Origin: JAWLDA01 sp041686855
GTDB taxonomy: Bacteria > Bacillota > Limnochordia > DTU080 > RSA5
Direction: 5' to 3'
DNA: 64,000 bases
NCBI GenBank assembly: GCA_041686855.1
Contig: JAWLDA010000003.1
Location: 186,001-250,000 of the forward strand
Made by a program: the position numbers and the translations under genes. This document shows, one piece after another, positions 26,112-34,729 of the stretch. Each line of letters starts with the position of its first letter. The stretch's first letter is position 1. The notes under the pieces were generated by a model, which was given only the letters and a program-made list of their open reading frames with translations, did no database searches and had not been told where the DNA came from.

Positions 26112-28175
26112 GTGTCGGAAGGGCTAAAAGCCCGATTGAAAGAGCACCGCGAGTGGATCGGCTCTCTCATACTCTCGTGCGTCGTACATCTATTCATTGT
26201 GGCGAGCGCATCGTTCATTCTTAATGTCGACTCCCACCCCGTGGACCGGCCGTGGGTATTCGAAGTTGTCGCGGTCCGCTTGGACGAACCGGACGCTCGC
26301 GCCCCGGCGCCTGAGGCCAGTGGGCATGAGCAGTCTTCGATACAGCCGGTGGACGAGGTGCGTCCGCCTAACTCGCCCACGGTTCAAGTCCGTTCTGTGT
26401 TTGTTCCACAGCCATCGGGACCGGAGCCATTGCCGCGTCAGGTCGTTCCTGTCCCGCCGCGTACGACAGCGATCAATCAACCGCCGCCGTCACTCGAGCT
26501 ACATGTAATTGCTCCGCCAACACATCGACCGGTACCTGCAACGACACCGCCGGCTCCGTTTGATCCGGAACCGGTGTCATCTTCAAACCCATCTCCATCT
26601 CCAACTCCATCTCCGAATCCATTCGCACCTTCAGCTGTAACAGGGACGGCACAAGCACTGATGCCACAACCCGTTCCTGCCGACTCTCAACGTGAGTCAC
26701 CCCAATCGTCGGTGCCTGAGGAGTCTCAAGCCCCGAGTCAGATTGCCGAGCCCGTCGCCGAACCGGATGACGACCCTTACGTAGCCGATCCATCGATTGA
26801 GAAGAAGGTTGACCGTGCGCAGACCCTTGATGAGCTGCCCACCGAGCGCCTGGACCAAGCGCCGCAGGCACCGGCTGAGAGGGAAGTGGAGCCTCCCGCC
26901 GAGACGGTGCCTGTAGAACTCGAACAGCCCCCGCCGGAACCGCTGGCGCCCGCGGCCCCCCCGGTAGCGCCTCGGGACGCCCAGATCGAAGAAGCATCAG
27001 ATCCGGGCGTAGTCGCGCCACCGGAGCAACCGGAGCACCGGGTGCAACTGGAGGACCCCGACGATTCTGCATCGGAGGCTCAGTCAGTGCTGTCGACGGC
27101 TCCGGAGGAACCGGAGGAGATAAGGGAGAGATCCCAAGGGGCTGTCCCGCATAGCTTGCCAACGACTGTTGTGCCGAGTGCGCCGTCGGGAGTTCAGCAA
27201 CCCCCACATGCTAAGAGGCCTGAACAACGCGCCTCAGCAATGGTGGAAACCGAGGATTCGCAGAGGGACCACCCTCCTCGGAATGAGGCAGTCCCGCAGG
27301 GGGAGAGTTTGGAACCGAGCCTCTCAAAACCGCAGGAACCTACCGCACGCCCAGTGGAACTGCCTCCGGTGGAGTCTCCTTCGGTTCAAGGTGAGATAGG
27401 GCAAGCGGTGGAGACATTTAACGTAGATGTTGAAACGCATCCATCTTTCGAGGATTCAACCGAAGAGGGCGCAACAGAAAAAGAGGCAATCGAAGAGGAC
27501 GCAATCGAAGAAGACGCAATCGAAGAAGACGCAATCGAAGAAGACGCAATCGAAGAAGACGTCACTGCGGACGATCCGACCGACGCCCATAAAGGCGTTG
27601 ATGATCATATGGTCGCCGAGGAGTTCCAAGAGAGACTTCACGAGCAAACCGCGCAGAGAGAGATGGATGGATGGAGCGAGACGTTCTTCCCGCCCATCAG
27701 TGTGGGAGTCGATCGTTTTGGTATCTCGGGTGAAGACGAGGAGCCGGCGGCAGGCGACGGGTTAATGATCAAGGAGTTGGAGGTTGACGAGCCAAACATG
27801 CAAATCCCGGCAATGAAAGAGCTCGAGATGGAAGTGACTGAGGAGCTTGAGGAGCCCGAAAAGCAGAAGGAGGAGGCTTCTGTACCTGAGGAACCTGTTC
27901 GAGTAGCGCCCCGCCCAGTCCTGCGCGTCGCTCCGACGTATCCTCCCCGGGCGCAGCGACGCGGCATCGAGGGGAGCGTTACGATCGAACTGGATATTGA
28001 TGTGACAGGCAACCCGACCGGCTCACGCATATTGCTCTCTTCCGGGCGCCTGGATTTAGACGAGGCGGCCAGGCGGGCGGCAATGCAGTGGCGCTTTTCA
28101 CCTGCCCGCCTGGGCGAGGAGCCGATCCCGGATACAGTTGATGTCGTCGTTGAGTTCCGCCTAACCCGGGAATAA
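26112..28175 (+). CDS. tonB: Very long TonB-family energy transducer
   Basis: TonB spans the periplasm and transmits proton-motive-force energy to outer-membrane receptors. The 687-residue protein has one N-terminal membrane helix (about 18-40), a Pro/Glu-rich linker of more than 500 residues, and a TonB C-terminal domain (about 602-687: APTYPPRAQRRGIEGSV, IDVTGNPTG, AMQWRFSPA). It is far longer than E. coli TonB (239 residues). The linker contains PSPSPTPSPNP and a five-fold AIEED repeat at 459-483. GTG 26112 follows AGGAG. It is adjacent to a TonB-dependent receptor gene, but no exbB or exbD gene is in the window. Confidence 0.92.
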   Translation: MSEGLKARLKEHREWIGSLILSCVVHLFIVASASFILNVDSHPVDRPWVFEVVAVRLDEPDARAPAPEASGHEQSSIQPVDEVRPPNSPTVQVRSVFVPQPSGPEPLPRQVVPVPPRTTAINQPPPSLELHVIAPPTHRPVPATTPPAPFDPEPVSSSNPSPSPTPSPNPFAPSAVTGTAQALMPQPVPADSQRESPQSSVPEESQAPSQIAEPVAEPDDDPYVADPSIEKKVDRAQTLDELPTERLDQAPQAPAEREVEPPAETVPVELEQPPPEPLAPAAPPVAPRDAQIEEASDPGVVAPPEQPEHRVQLEDPDDSASEAQSVLSTAPEEPEEIRERSQGAVPHSLPTTVVPSAPSGVQQPPHAKRPEQRASAMVETEDSQRDHPPRNEAVPQGESLEPSLSKPQEPTARPVELPPVESPSVQGEIGQAVETFNVDVETHPSFEDSTEEGATEKEAIEEDAIEEDAIEEDAIEEDAIEEDVTADDPTDAHKGVDDHMVAEEFQERLHEQTAQREMDGWSETFFPPISVGVDRFGISGEDEEPAAGDGLMIKELEVDEPNMQIPAMKELEMEVTEELEEPEKQKEEASVPEEPVRVAPRPVLRVAPTYPPRAQRRGIEGSVTIELDIDVTGNPTGSRILLSSGRLDLDEAARRAAMQWRFSPARLGEEPIPDTVDVVVEFRLTRE
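27486..27560 (+). repeat. Five 15-base tandem repeats inside tonB
   Basis: Five head-to-tail copies of GCAATCGAAGARGAC, almost identical (copy 1 has GAG for GAA), encode AIEED five times in the acidic periplasmic linker. A degenerate copy (ATEKE) precedes them. Such an in-frame repeat can change copy number by slippage without breaking the gene. Confidence 0.95.
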
Positions 28176-28190
28176 TGTAGATTCGGCGGT

Positions 28191-29648
28191 TTACTCGACC
28201 ACCTCGACGTAGCCGATCATAAACGGGTGAGGGAGGCAGAAATACTCGTACACGCCAGGCTCGGTGAACGTGTAGCTCCACGACTCCTGAAACCCGATCA
28301 TCGCCTCTACATCAAGCGTTCCGTTGCTCGAGTCGAAGGCACGGGACTCAGGCGGGTCCTGAGGTTTCCCTGCAGTCACGGTGTGGGGGACCTGGTCCAG
28401 GTTGGTCCAGGTGACGGTCGTCCCTACTTTTACCCGCACGCGTTCTGCGTCGTAGGCGAGGTTCGTAATCTTCACGTCGACGCTCCCCTCCAGGACATCA
28501 CCATTTGACACACTCTTCCTAGAATCACTCTGCTCGTTCGTCTTCGGCGTGGTCGCCGCGTGGGATTCGTGGCCGCCGCCCCCAACTCCGGGATCTGCCG
28601 AGATCGGTCTGGCCTGCGGCTCCTCGCCGGGCCGCGCCGCCTTCGCCGGCCCTCCCTTGATCAACGTGAGGATTCCGCCAGGGTAGACACCGGCATTCGT
28701 CACGTTTTGCACGTAGTGATCGTGGAAGGGGAAGGTGCCGTCTCGTCCTTTGACGAGGATATCGTACCGTTCACCTGGAGCGATGTGAAGCGTATCGCCC
28801 ATATAGGGACTGGGAAGATCCTGACCGTCTTTAGCCACGACGAGGAAATCGTTGCCGTGCAGGTGCATGGAGTGGTCTTCGAAGCCCATGTTGATCAGTC
28901 GAATCAAGCCCACTTCACCCGGGAGGATCTCGAGGGCTTCAGTCGCCGGGTACGACTTTCCGTTGATCAGGAAGTAGTCGTACTCTGGTCTGTGCACAGG
29001 AGCATGGGGATTCTGTTTGCTGTCCCATTCGTCGAGAATGAGGGTGTACTCGCGATCCCACGTCGCGCTTTGTGACTCTTTGGGTTCGACGACTAAGGCT
29101 CCGTACATACCCATGTCCATATGCACAAACGTCTGGACGTGACAGTGGTAGACATGGGTACCGGGATTGGTTGCAACGAACTCGTATGTGTACTCCTCAT
29201 TCGGCATCAACTGCAACGACGTAGCAGGCACGCCATCCATTGATTGTGCCAACGATGTGATCCCGTGCGGGTGAATCGAGTGCGGGAGTATGTCTGTATT
29301 GCGGAGTGTAATCCGGACGAGGTCGCCCTCGTTTACGCGAATCTCAGGCCCCGGAACGGTCGGCTCCTCTCCAGGCAAACCGAAAGCCCAGGCTTTTACG
29401 GTGACTCCGGGGGTTATCTCGTGATCGATCTGTCTGATGTCGAGAGTAAACTCTTTCACCGGTCCCTGCGCTTGGGTTACAGGAACGGTACCAACAGGCC
29501 GAGCGAGCCAATCGTTAATAATGTCACTGCGCACGCCTTGGTTTGTAGCAGAGACGGAGGTAATCGGCGGGCTACCAATCGCGCTCGCAAGTATAAACAC
29601 AGCGATTACGACGATAGAGATTTCGACAAGCAAGGTACTCCGTTTCAT
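28191..29648 (-). CDS. Two-domain multicopper oxidase with C-terminal plastocyanin-like domain
   Basis: The exported 485-residue protein (signal peptide about 1-34) has two laccase-type cupredoxin domains. The eight trinuclear-copper histidines are recognisable as HPHG, HCH, HLHG and HDH. A blue type-1 site (Cys, His, Met) is complete only in domain 1 (YHCHVQTFVHMDMGM); domain 2 has FHDHYVQN with no Cys. A Gly/Pro-rich linker leads to a third domain (last 95 residues) with plastocyanin/azurin ligands: His in VPHTV, Cys and His in YFCLPHPFM, and Met. It may oxidise Cu(I), phenols or nitrogen compounds. ATG 29648 follows GGGGGAG. It is convergent with tonB. Confidence 0.92.
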   Translation of the reverse strand: MKRSTLLVEISIVVIAVFILASAIGSPPITSVSATNQGVRSDIINDWLARPVGTVPVTQAQGPVKEFTLDIRQIDHEITPGVTVKAWAFGLPGEEPTVPGPEIRVNEGDLVRITLRNTDILPHSIHPHGITSLAQSMDGVPATSLQLMPNEEYTYEFVATNPGTHVYHCHVQTFVHMDMGMYGALVVEPKESQSATWDREYTLILDEWDSKQNPHAPVHRPEYDYFLINGKSYPATEALEILPGEVGLIRLINMGFEDHSMHLHGNDFLVVAKDGQDLPSPYMGDTLHIAPGERYDILVKGRDGTFPFHDHYVQNVTNAGVYPGGILTLIKGGPAKAARPGEEPQARPISADPGVGGGGHESHAATTPKTNEQSDSRKSVSNGDVLEGSVDVKITNLAYDAERVRVKVGTTVTWTNLDQVPHTVTAGKPQDPPESRAFDSSNGTLDVEAMIGFQESWSYTFTEPGVYEYFCLPHPFMIGYVEVVE

Positions 29649-29841
29649 GACGCTCTCCCCCAATGTCACTAATGTTTCGTCCGTCACATTTCATTGTGAC
29701 AGTTGGGGGGTCTGCGTTGAACTGCAGGGTGTCCTGAATTCTTGCGTGACATTTGTCACTTTTTCTTGGGTTCCACGTCACCCGGGTAGGAGCATGCCCA
29801 CCCGGGATGTCGCAACGATCATCAGTTCATATTGTAAGTGG

Positions 29842-30525
29842 TCATTGTTTCTGTGGTTCAGGATACTCGACGCCAAACTCCTCGACGGTGACGCGCTCCA
29901 TACGTTGATCTTGAAGCGGCCGGTCGGAAGGATTGCGGGGAGCCTGGACGATTTGATCGACCACATCCATTCCTGAGAGCACACGGCCAAAGGCGGCGTA
30001 CGATCCGTCCAGGTGGGGTGAGTCAGCAACCATGATAAAGAACTGTGAGCCCGCCGAATTTGGATCTTGCGTCCGCGCCATGGAGATCACACCGCGGGAA
30101 TGCCGTAGCTCGTTACGAAAACCGTTTGACGAAAACTCGCCTCGAATGGAGTAACCGGGACCACCACGGCCGGTTCCCTCGGGATCTCCACCTTGAATCA
30201 TAAACCCGGGGATCACCCGGTGGAAAATGGTGCCGTCATAGAATCCCGAACGGGCGAGGGAGAGGAAATTGTTGACCGTGTTGGGTGCAATTTCGGGGAA
30301 CAATTCAATTTTGATCTCGCCACCGCCCACCATCGCAATGGTGACGATCGGATTCTTCTCTTGGTTGTCGCTCGTCTCTGATTGACTCATGTCGGAGTTC
30401 ATCTCTCCTGTCTCTCTTGTCGCATTGTTTGGCGGATTCTCAGCGGGAGCGCCAGCCCGAAAAACGAGTGCCCCAAAAAGGACCAACGCCACGATGACAC
30501 CCAGCCAGACCACTAGACGATTCAC
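29842..30525 (-). CDS. Peptidyl-prolyl cis-trans isomerase, cyclophilin type, membrane-anchored
   Basis: Cyclophilins catalyse proline isomerisation in protein folding. The 227-residue protein has an N-terminal hydrophobic segment (about 3-22) anchoring or exporting it, a low-complexity linker, and a cyclophilin domain from about 60. Visible motifs are NNFLSLARSGFYDGTIFHRVIPGFMIQGGDPEGTGRGGPGY, in which FHRV holds the catalytic Arg, and SAGSQFFIM. The GTG start has AAGGAGG about 11 bases upstream. It probably acts outside the cytoplasmic membrane on exported proteins. It is on the same strand as the multicopper oxidase gene, 193 bases upstream of it. Confidence 0.95.
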   Translation of the reverse strand: MNRLVVWLGVIVALVLFGALVFRAGAPAENPPNNATRETGEMNSDMSQSETSDNQEKNPIVTIAMVGGGEIKIELFPEIAPNTVNNFLSLARSGFYDGTIFHRVIPGFMIQGGDPEGTGRGGPGYSIRGEFSSNGFRNELRHSRGVISMARTQDPNSAGSQFFIMVADSPHLDGSYAAFGRVLSGMDVVDQIVQAPRNPSDRPLQDQRMERVTVEEFGVEYPEPQKQ

Positions 30526-30616
30526 CCCAAAAGGTACCTCCTTGGGCCGCCCAAAGGCGCATCTCCTTAAGGCCCCCAGAATCGTTGCCGAAATATAGGG
30601 TTTCTCCCGAGTGCGT

Positions 30617-31051
30617 CTAAGATCCTTGGAGCGAGTCGGCCACGTCGGGGCTTTGTTTGAGTAACATGAGTTGTAGGCCGTGGAGGAGGAGTTCAGCAGT
30701 CGACTCGTTGGTGGCTACTGGGACGTTGTGCACGTCGCAGATTCGTGCGAACGCGTGAATGTCAGGCTCGTGAGGATGCGCATTGAGAGGATCCCGCATG
30801 AAGAATACGGCGCGCACTCTTCCGCATGATATTTTGGATCCAATCTGCAAGTCGCCACCGAGTGGACCCGATTTCATACAAGTTACTTTGAGACCCAGAC
30901 GCTGATGGATCAAGCGCCCCGTAGTCCCAGTCGCCATGAGTGGAAAGCGAGCGAACGTCTCGCGGTGCCTTGATACAAATGCGATGAGTTTCTCTTTCAT
31001 GCGGTCATGCGCAATACATGCAATGTAAATGCCCGGGCTCCCCAAATCCAT
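30617..31051 (-). CDS. mgsA: Methylglyoxal synthase
   Basis: MgsA converts dihydroxyacetone phosphate to methylglyoxal, a bypass of lower glycolysis when phosphate is limiting. The 144-residue protein matches the family length. It shows IACIAHDRMK with the catalytic Asp region, ATGTTGRLIHQRLGL, SGPLGGDLQIGS, and FFMRDPLNAHPHEPD containing the active-site His and phosphate-binding residues. The ATG at 31051 follows CAGGAGG; the 12 upstream codons are not part of the family. Downstream, after 91 bases on the same strand, is the cyclophilin gene. Confidence 0.96.
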   Translation of the reverse strand: MDLGSPGIYIACIAHDRMKEKLIAFVSRHRETFARFPLMATGTTGRLIHQRLGLKVTCMKSGPLGGDLQIGSKISCGRVRAVFFMRDPLNAHPHEPDIHAFARICDVHNVPVATNESTAELLLHGLQLMLLKQSPDVADSLQGS

Positions 31052-31316
31052 GTCCGGCCTCCTGTTTGTCATTTTTATGTAATACAACTTTACACAAGGT
31101 GATTTATTTCTTTGATATTCTCATAGTGCTACCAGAAGTTCAATAGATGCATGTTATAAAAGTTGACACAAGGAGTCGACGCGTGGGATAGAGGGATAGC
31201 GTGGATCTCGCCGTATACGTGACCGTGTAGAGATCACCGACTCTAGAGGTCACTTCAACGTAAAGATCACGTCGTAAGATAACTTCGACACAAGGAGCGC
31301 AGGGAGGTGCTGCTTT
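31052..31316. other. Divergent intergenic region, mgsA / ceramidase-like gene
   Basis: About 265 AT-richer bases without a gene. GACACAAGGAG occurs twice (near 31164 and 31287), which could be a binding site or chance. No convincing promoter pair could be chosen. Confidence 0.35.
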
Positions 31317-32573
31317 ATGCGAAACGGCGGGCAAAATGGATTGTATGCCGGCGTGGCCAAGGTGGAGATTACACCAAGTCCCCAAATGCTTAACTGGGTA
31401 GTCCCCGATCATCCCTACGACGGGGTAGTGGATCCGTTACACGCCTGGGCGCTGGCGCTCAGCGACGGTGAGACGGAGGTCGTCTTTCTCACGTGGGATC
31501 TTATTGACAGCGGGGAAGAGGCTGTCGCCAAGGTACGGGACGCCGTACACAGTGCGATCGGCCTACCCCGGGAGCGGCTCATCATCACTGCCTCGCATAC
31601 CCATTCCGGTCCGCGGGCACCTTTCACCCGCCCCGACGAGAACCTTCTCATGTACGGTGAGACGCGCAAGGTGGAAGGGATGCGGCGGGTGATGGAAGAT
31701 CCCACCTTCAGGTCCTGGGGCGAGAGACTCCCCGAAACTCTTTGTATTCTCGTGGACAAAGCTCGCAAGAGCAGGCGACCCGCACAGTTGGCGATCGGTC
31801 GGGCCGACGCGGGCGAATGGCTGTTTAATCGACGTCCGATTGCACCGGACGGGCAGTGCGTTACCACGATGATCCCCAGGGAGCCGAAGGCCCTTCCCGA
31901 GGGTCTCCGTTTTGGTACAATGGATCCAACGCTGACGACCCTCTTTTTTTCGGAGGCGGATGGTCGGCCGATTGCTACCCTCTTCAATGTTCCGTGTCAT
32001 CCGGTCAGCGTCTACCCTCACCATAAAGGGATTTCGGCCGATTGGCCCGGGCGAGCGTGCGACTCCGTTGCCAAGCGCCTTGGTGGCGAAGCGATGTTCT
32101 TGTCGGGGTGCTCCGGGGAGATTGTGCCGGCGAGGCGTGGACTCGAAGCACGGGAACAGATGGCACACTACTTCGCCGACCGAGTGCTGCTCGCAGTGGA
32201 ACATCGCTTTCAGCTCAACGCAACGCCCATTCGAGTCACGCGCTCGGAGGTGGCGCTGCCCCTTGCGGCCGAGTGGCGTCGATTGATTGGGAAGGATACA
32301 TGGAGTGTTGAGGTACAAGTCGTACGCTGTGGAGACGCGGCCATCGTAACGCTTCCTGGTGAGCCTCTCAACGGGCTAGCTCGAGAGATTCAGAGTCGTT
32401 CGCCACTGCCCCATACGCTGGTGTCCGGCTACACCAACGGGTGGGGAGTCGGATACGTCGGGCTTCCCGGGGAGAAAGCGCGAGGCGGGTACGAGGCACA
32501 GGCTGGCCGTGGAGCTGATGAGTGCGGCCTGTTTTTGATCGAGACCGCCGTTCGTCTATTGCACGAAGTGTAG
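31317..32573 (+). CDS. Neutral/alkaline ceramidase N-terminal-domain-like hydrolase
   Basis: The 418-residue protein resembles the metal-dependent N-terminal domain of neutral/alkaline non-lysosomal ceramidases, which in bacteria is found in many hydrolases of unknown substrate. Recognisable are GVAKVEITPS at the start, SHTHSGPRAP with metal-ligand His residues near 98-105, NVPCHPVSVYPHHKGISADWPG and FLSGCSGEIVPAR. No signal peptide is seen, so it is likely cytoplasmic and unlikely to act on extracellular ceramide. The ATG has GGGAGGTG upstream. It stands 21 bases before aroA on the same strand. Confidence 0.85.
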   Translation: MRNGGQNGLYAGVAKVEITPSPQMLNWVVPDHPYDGVVDPLHAWALALSDGETEVVFLTWDLIDSGEEAVAKVRDAVHSAIGLPRERLIITASHTHSGPRAPFTRPDENLLMYGETRKVEGMRRVMEDPTFRSWGERLPETLCILVDKARKSRRPAQLAIGRADAGEWLFNRRPIAPDGQCVTTMIPREPKALPEGLRFGTMDPTLTTLFFSEADGRPIATLFNVPCHPVSVYPHHKGISADWPGRACDSVAKRLGGEAMFLSGCSGEIVPARRGLEAREQMAHYFADRVLLAVEHRFQLNATPIRVTRSEVALPLAAEWRRLIGKDTWSVEVQVVRCGDAAIVTLPGEPLNGLAREIQSRSPLPHTLVSGYTNGWGVGYVGLPGEKARGGYEAQAGRGADECGLFLIETAVRLLHEV

Positions 32574-32594
32574 GGAAGGGAGCCGAACTCACCA

Positions 32595-33899
32595 TTGACA
32601 AAGTCGCAGCAAACCTACGTCGTGCCGACGGTCCGGGGACCGATCCGCTTCGACATTCGAGTGCCGGGATCAAAGAGTATCACCAACCGCGCACTCCTTT
32701 TAGGCGCACTCGCCGAAGGTCGCAGTGAGATCGAAGGAGTTTTGTTCAGCAACGACTCACATCACTTTATCGGCTGTCTAAGAGAGCTCGGAGTGCGGCT
32801 GGAGGTCGACGAGTCACGCCACTTCGTCCAAATTGCAGGGGTTGGCGGAAGGCTTCCTCGTCGTGAAGCGACCATTGATGTAGGCAGCGCCGGCACTGCC
32901 GCCCGCTTTCTCACAGGCGTCCTCGCGCTGAGCCCAGGCGAGTACACGGTCCACGCTTCTGAACAGATGCAGAAGCGCCCCATGGCGCCATTGATGGACG
33001 CATTGGAGCAGGCCGGTGCCCACTTTGAATTCTTGGGCACCCCGGGGCATCTGCCGTACCGAGTGAGAGCCGCCGAGAGACCGCCGGCAAAGATTGAAAT
33101 CGATTCTACGGCATCGAGCCAGTTTCTCAGCGCACTGCTGTTGGTCTGTCCGCTCGTTGGGCGGTCTGTCGAAATTCATCCGCTCGGACCCGTGCCTACT
33201 CCATCGTACATTGAGATGACACTGCGGATGATGCGATCCTTCGGTGTCGAACTCACCCGTCGCGGCGACGTCTTCGTCAGCGATGGCACAGGGTACACCG
33301 GACAAGCGTACACCGTGGAACCGGACATCTCCAGTGCCTGTTACTTTGCCGGCGCCGCCGCCATCACCGGCGGACGCGTACTCTTGCGTGACGTGCATCA
33401 AGAGACCTTGCAGGGCGATATTTCATTTTTGCATATCCTCGAGCAGATGGGATGCACGCTCCGTGAGAGTGCGGACGGTCTCGACGTCTCCGGCCCCGTA
33501 GGAGGCCGCTTAAAAGGCATTACAATCGATATGAACGACTGCCCGGACCAGGTGCCGACTCTCGCCGCGTTGGCGCCGTTTGCAGACGGTCCGGTGGAGA
33601 TTCGCAATGTGGAACAGGTCCGACACCATGAGTGTGATCGCCTCGCCGCGGTAGCCAAGGAACTTACTCGCATGGGAATCGAGTGCGAGGAGTACCAGGC
33701 CGGCATTCTCATTCGGCCAGGGGCGCCCCAGCCTTGCACGGTTGAGACGTATGACGATCACCGGATGGCTATGGCCTTTGCACTCACCGGTTTGCGGGCG
33801 GAAGGGATTCGCATCGCCAATCCGTCCTGCACATCCAAAACGTTTCCGACGTATTTCAGCATTTTTGATCAGATGGTATCAGAGCCCAGCGCTACTTAG
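32595..33899 (+). CDS. aroA: 3-phosphoshikimate 1-carboxyvinyltransferase (EPSP synthase)
   Basis: AroA joins phosphoenolpyruvate to shikimate-3-phosphate in the shikimate pathway. The 434-residue protein contains PGSKSITNRALLLGALAEG at the N-terminus, the GTAARFLTGVLAL loop, QMQKRPMAPLMDAL and YDDHRMAMAFAL with the conserved catalytic residues. Start TTG 32595 has AGGGAG about a dozen bases upstream. It is not linked to other aro genes here, but it supplies chorismate to the trp operon at the end of the window. A short inverted repeat (AGCGC/GCGCT) overlaps its stop without a T-run. Confidence 0.97.
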   Translation: MTKSQQTYVVPTVRGPIRFDIRVPGSKSITNRALLLGALAEGRSEIEGVLFSNDSHHFIGCLRELGVRLEVDESRHFVQIAGVGGRLPRREATIDVGSAGTAARFLTGVLALSPGEYTVHASEQMQKRPMAPLMDALEQAGAHFEFLGTPGHLPYRVRAAERPPAKIEIDSTASSQFLSALLLVCPLVGRSVEIHPLGPVPTPSYIEMTLRMMRSFGVELTRRGDVFVSDGTGYTGQAYTVEPDISSACYFAGAAAITGGRVLLRDVHQETLQGDISFLHILEQMGCTLRESADGLDVSGPVGGRLKGITIDMNDCPDQVPTLAALAPFADGPVEIRNVEQVRHHECDRLAAVAKELTRMGIECEEYQAGILIRPGAPQPCTVETYDDHRMAMAFALTGLRAEGIRIANPSCTSKTFPTYFSIFDQMVSEPSAT

Positions 33900-33968
33900 C
33901 GCTGTTTGATGTGAGGATGTCGAAGTCTGTCGTTACTACACGATCGAATTCACGCGCTTTTTACTGCG

Positions 33969-34703
33969 GTGCTGATGGGGAGTTGTACCCCCTTTATTGA
34001 TACGACGTTGCACTTTGCTAGGTCCCTTGTTCAAAGTGACGGTACCGTACGTGCGGCGTTGAACGGACTTCCAAGAGAGCGCCGTGACGAGATGCACCAC
34101 ATAACGGCTCACGTCGTAGGCTTGGCGATCCCAGTGGGTGTGATTCGCCGTCCCCAGGATCATAACGGTGTCGTGGATGATGTCATCACGACCGTCTCAG
34201 CGTTGCAACCCACCGACGCCGATGTGGCTGAGGCGTGCGCAGTCTCCGCTGCGGTCGCCGCAATCCTGGACGGCTGGGGAATGGAGGGCGCCGTCGATTT
34301 GGCGCTCTTTGTTGGCCGCAGGGGTGAGACATTTGGAACCAAGTCGGGGCGCAATGTGACTGCAGAAATCCGTGCCGCCATTGACGTCGTCGAGGATCGT
34401 CTCATCACAAGCGGCACGGAGGCACTCCCGTCCGTCCCGCGGTTGCCATACGTTGGATCGGTGCCTCGGGGGATGGCCTATGCGTTTGCGCACAGGGATG
34501 CAGAACGAGCCGCTAGGGAAGGTCGTCGAGACAATGAGGATGAGCGCCTGGCCGGAGCGCTAGCCGCTGCGCTCAGCGCCGCCGACCAACCCCACACCTG
34601 CTCGGGAAGTCCCGAGGCTCGTCCACCTGTGGGATTGGTCGAGGAGCTTGTGCGCCTGCGTAACGCCACGTCGGCACGCCTTTCAAAAGCCCGCCGATCG
34701 TGA
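33969..34703 (+). CDS. Degenerate ADP-ribosylglycohydrolase-like protein
   Basis: The order of segments follows ADP-ribosylglycohydrolases (DraG family): a TVRAALNGL block (26-34), a GLAIPVGVI block (51-59, like APLGL), the AEACAVSAAVAAILDG helix (88-102), SVPRGMAYAF (164-173) and a final GALAAALSAA helix. The metal-binding residues are gone: the TDDT-like site is IDTT, and GGDTDT is replaced by RRDNEDE (186-192). It therefore looks like a catalytically dead member. The listed GTG at 33969 has no ribosome site. The family-like frame (LLHDRIHALFTAVLMGS) continues upstream to about 33927, where the first plausible codon after GTGAGGA is CTG, so the true start, or a frameshift from ATG 33917, is unresolved. 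Confidence 0.5.
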   Translation: MLMGSCTPFIDTTLHFARSLVQSDGTVRAALNGLPRERRDEMHHITAHVVGLAIPVGVIRRPQDHNGVVDDVITTVSALQPTDADVAEACAVSAAVAAILDGWGMEGAVDLALFVGRRGETFGTKSGRNVTAEIRAAIDVVEDRLITSGTEALPSVPRLPYVGSVPRGMAYAFAHRDAERAAREGRRDNEDERLAGALAAALSAADQPHTCSGSPEARPPVGLVEELVRLRNATSARLSKARRS

Positions 34704-34729
34704 TCGTCGCGGCCGGCTCCCGAGCGAAG

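Noticed and set aside
26473..27207. Long minus-strand open frame of 244 codons inside tonB
   Set aside because: Its Pro/Ala/Gln-rich sequence is the mirror of the TonB proline-rich linker codons, and no ribosome site precedes it.
27486..27560. Possible short CRISPR-like array
   Set aside because: The repeat is contiguous without spacers, stays in frame, and encodes AIEED within tonB.
33887..33902. AGCGC/GCGCT inverted repeat at the aroA end as a terminator
   Set aside because: The stem is only five to six bases and no T-run follows.
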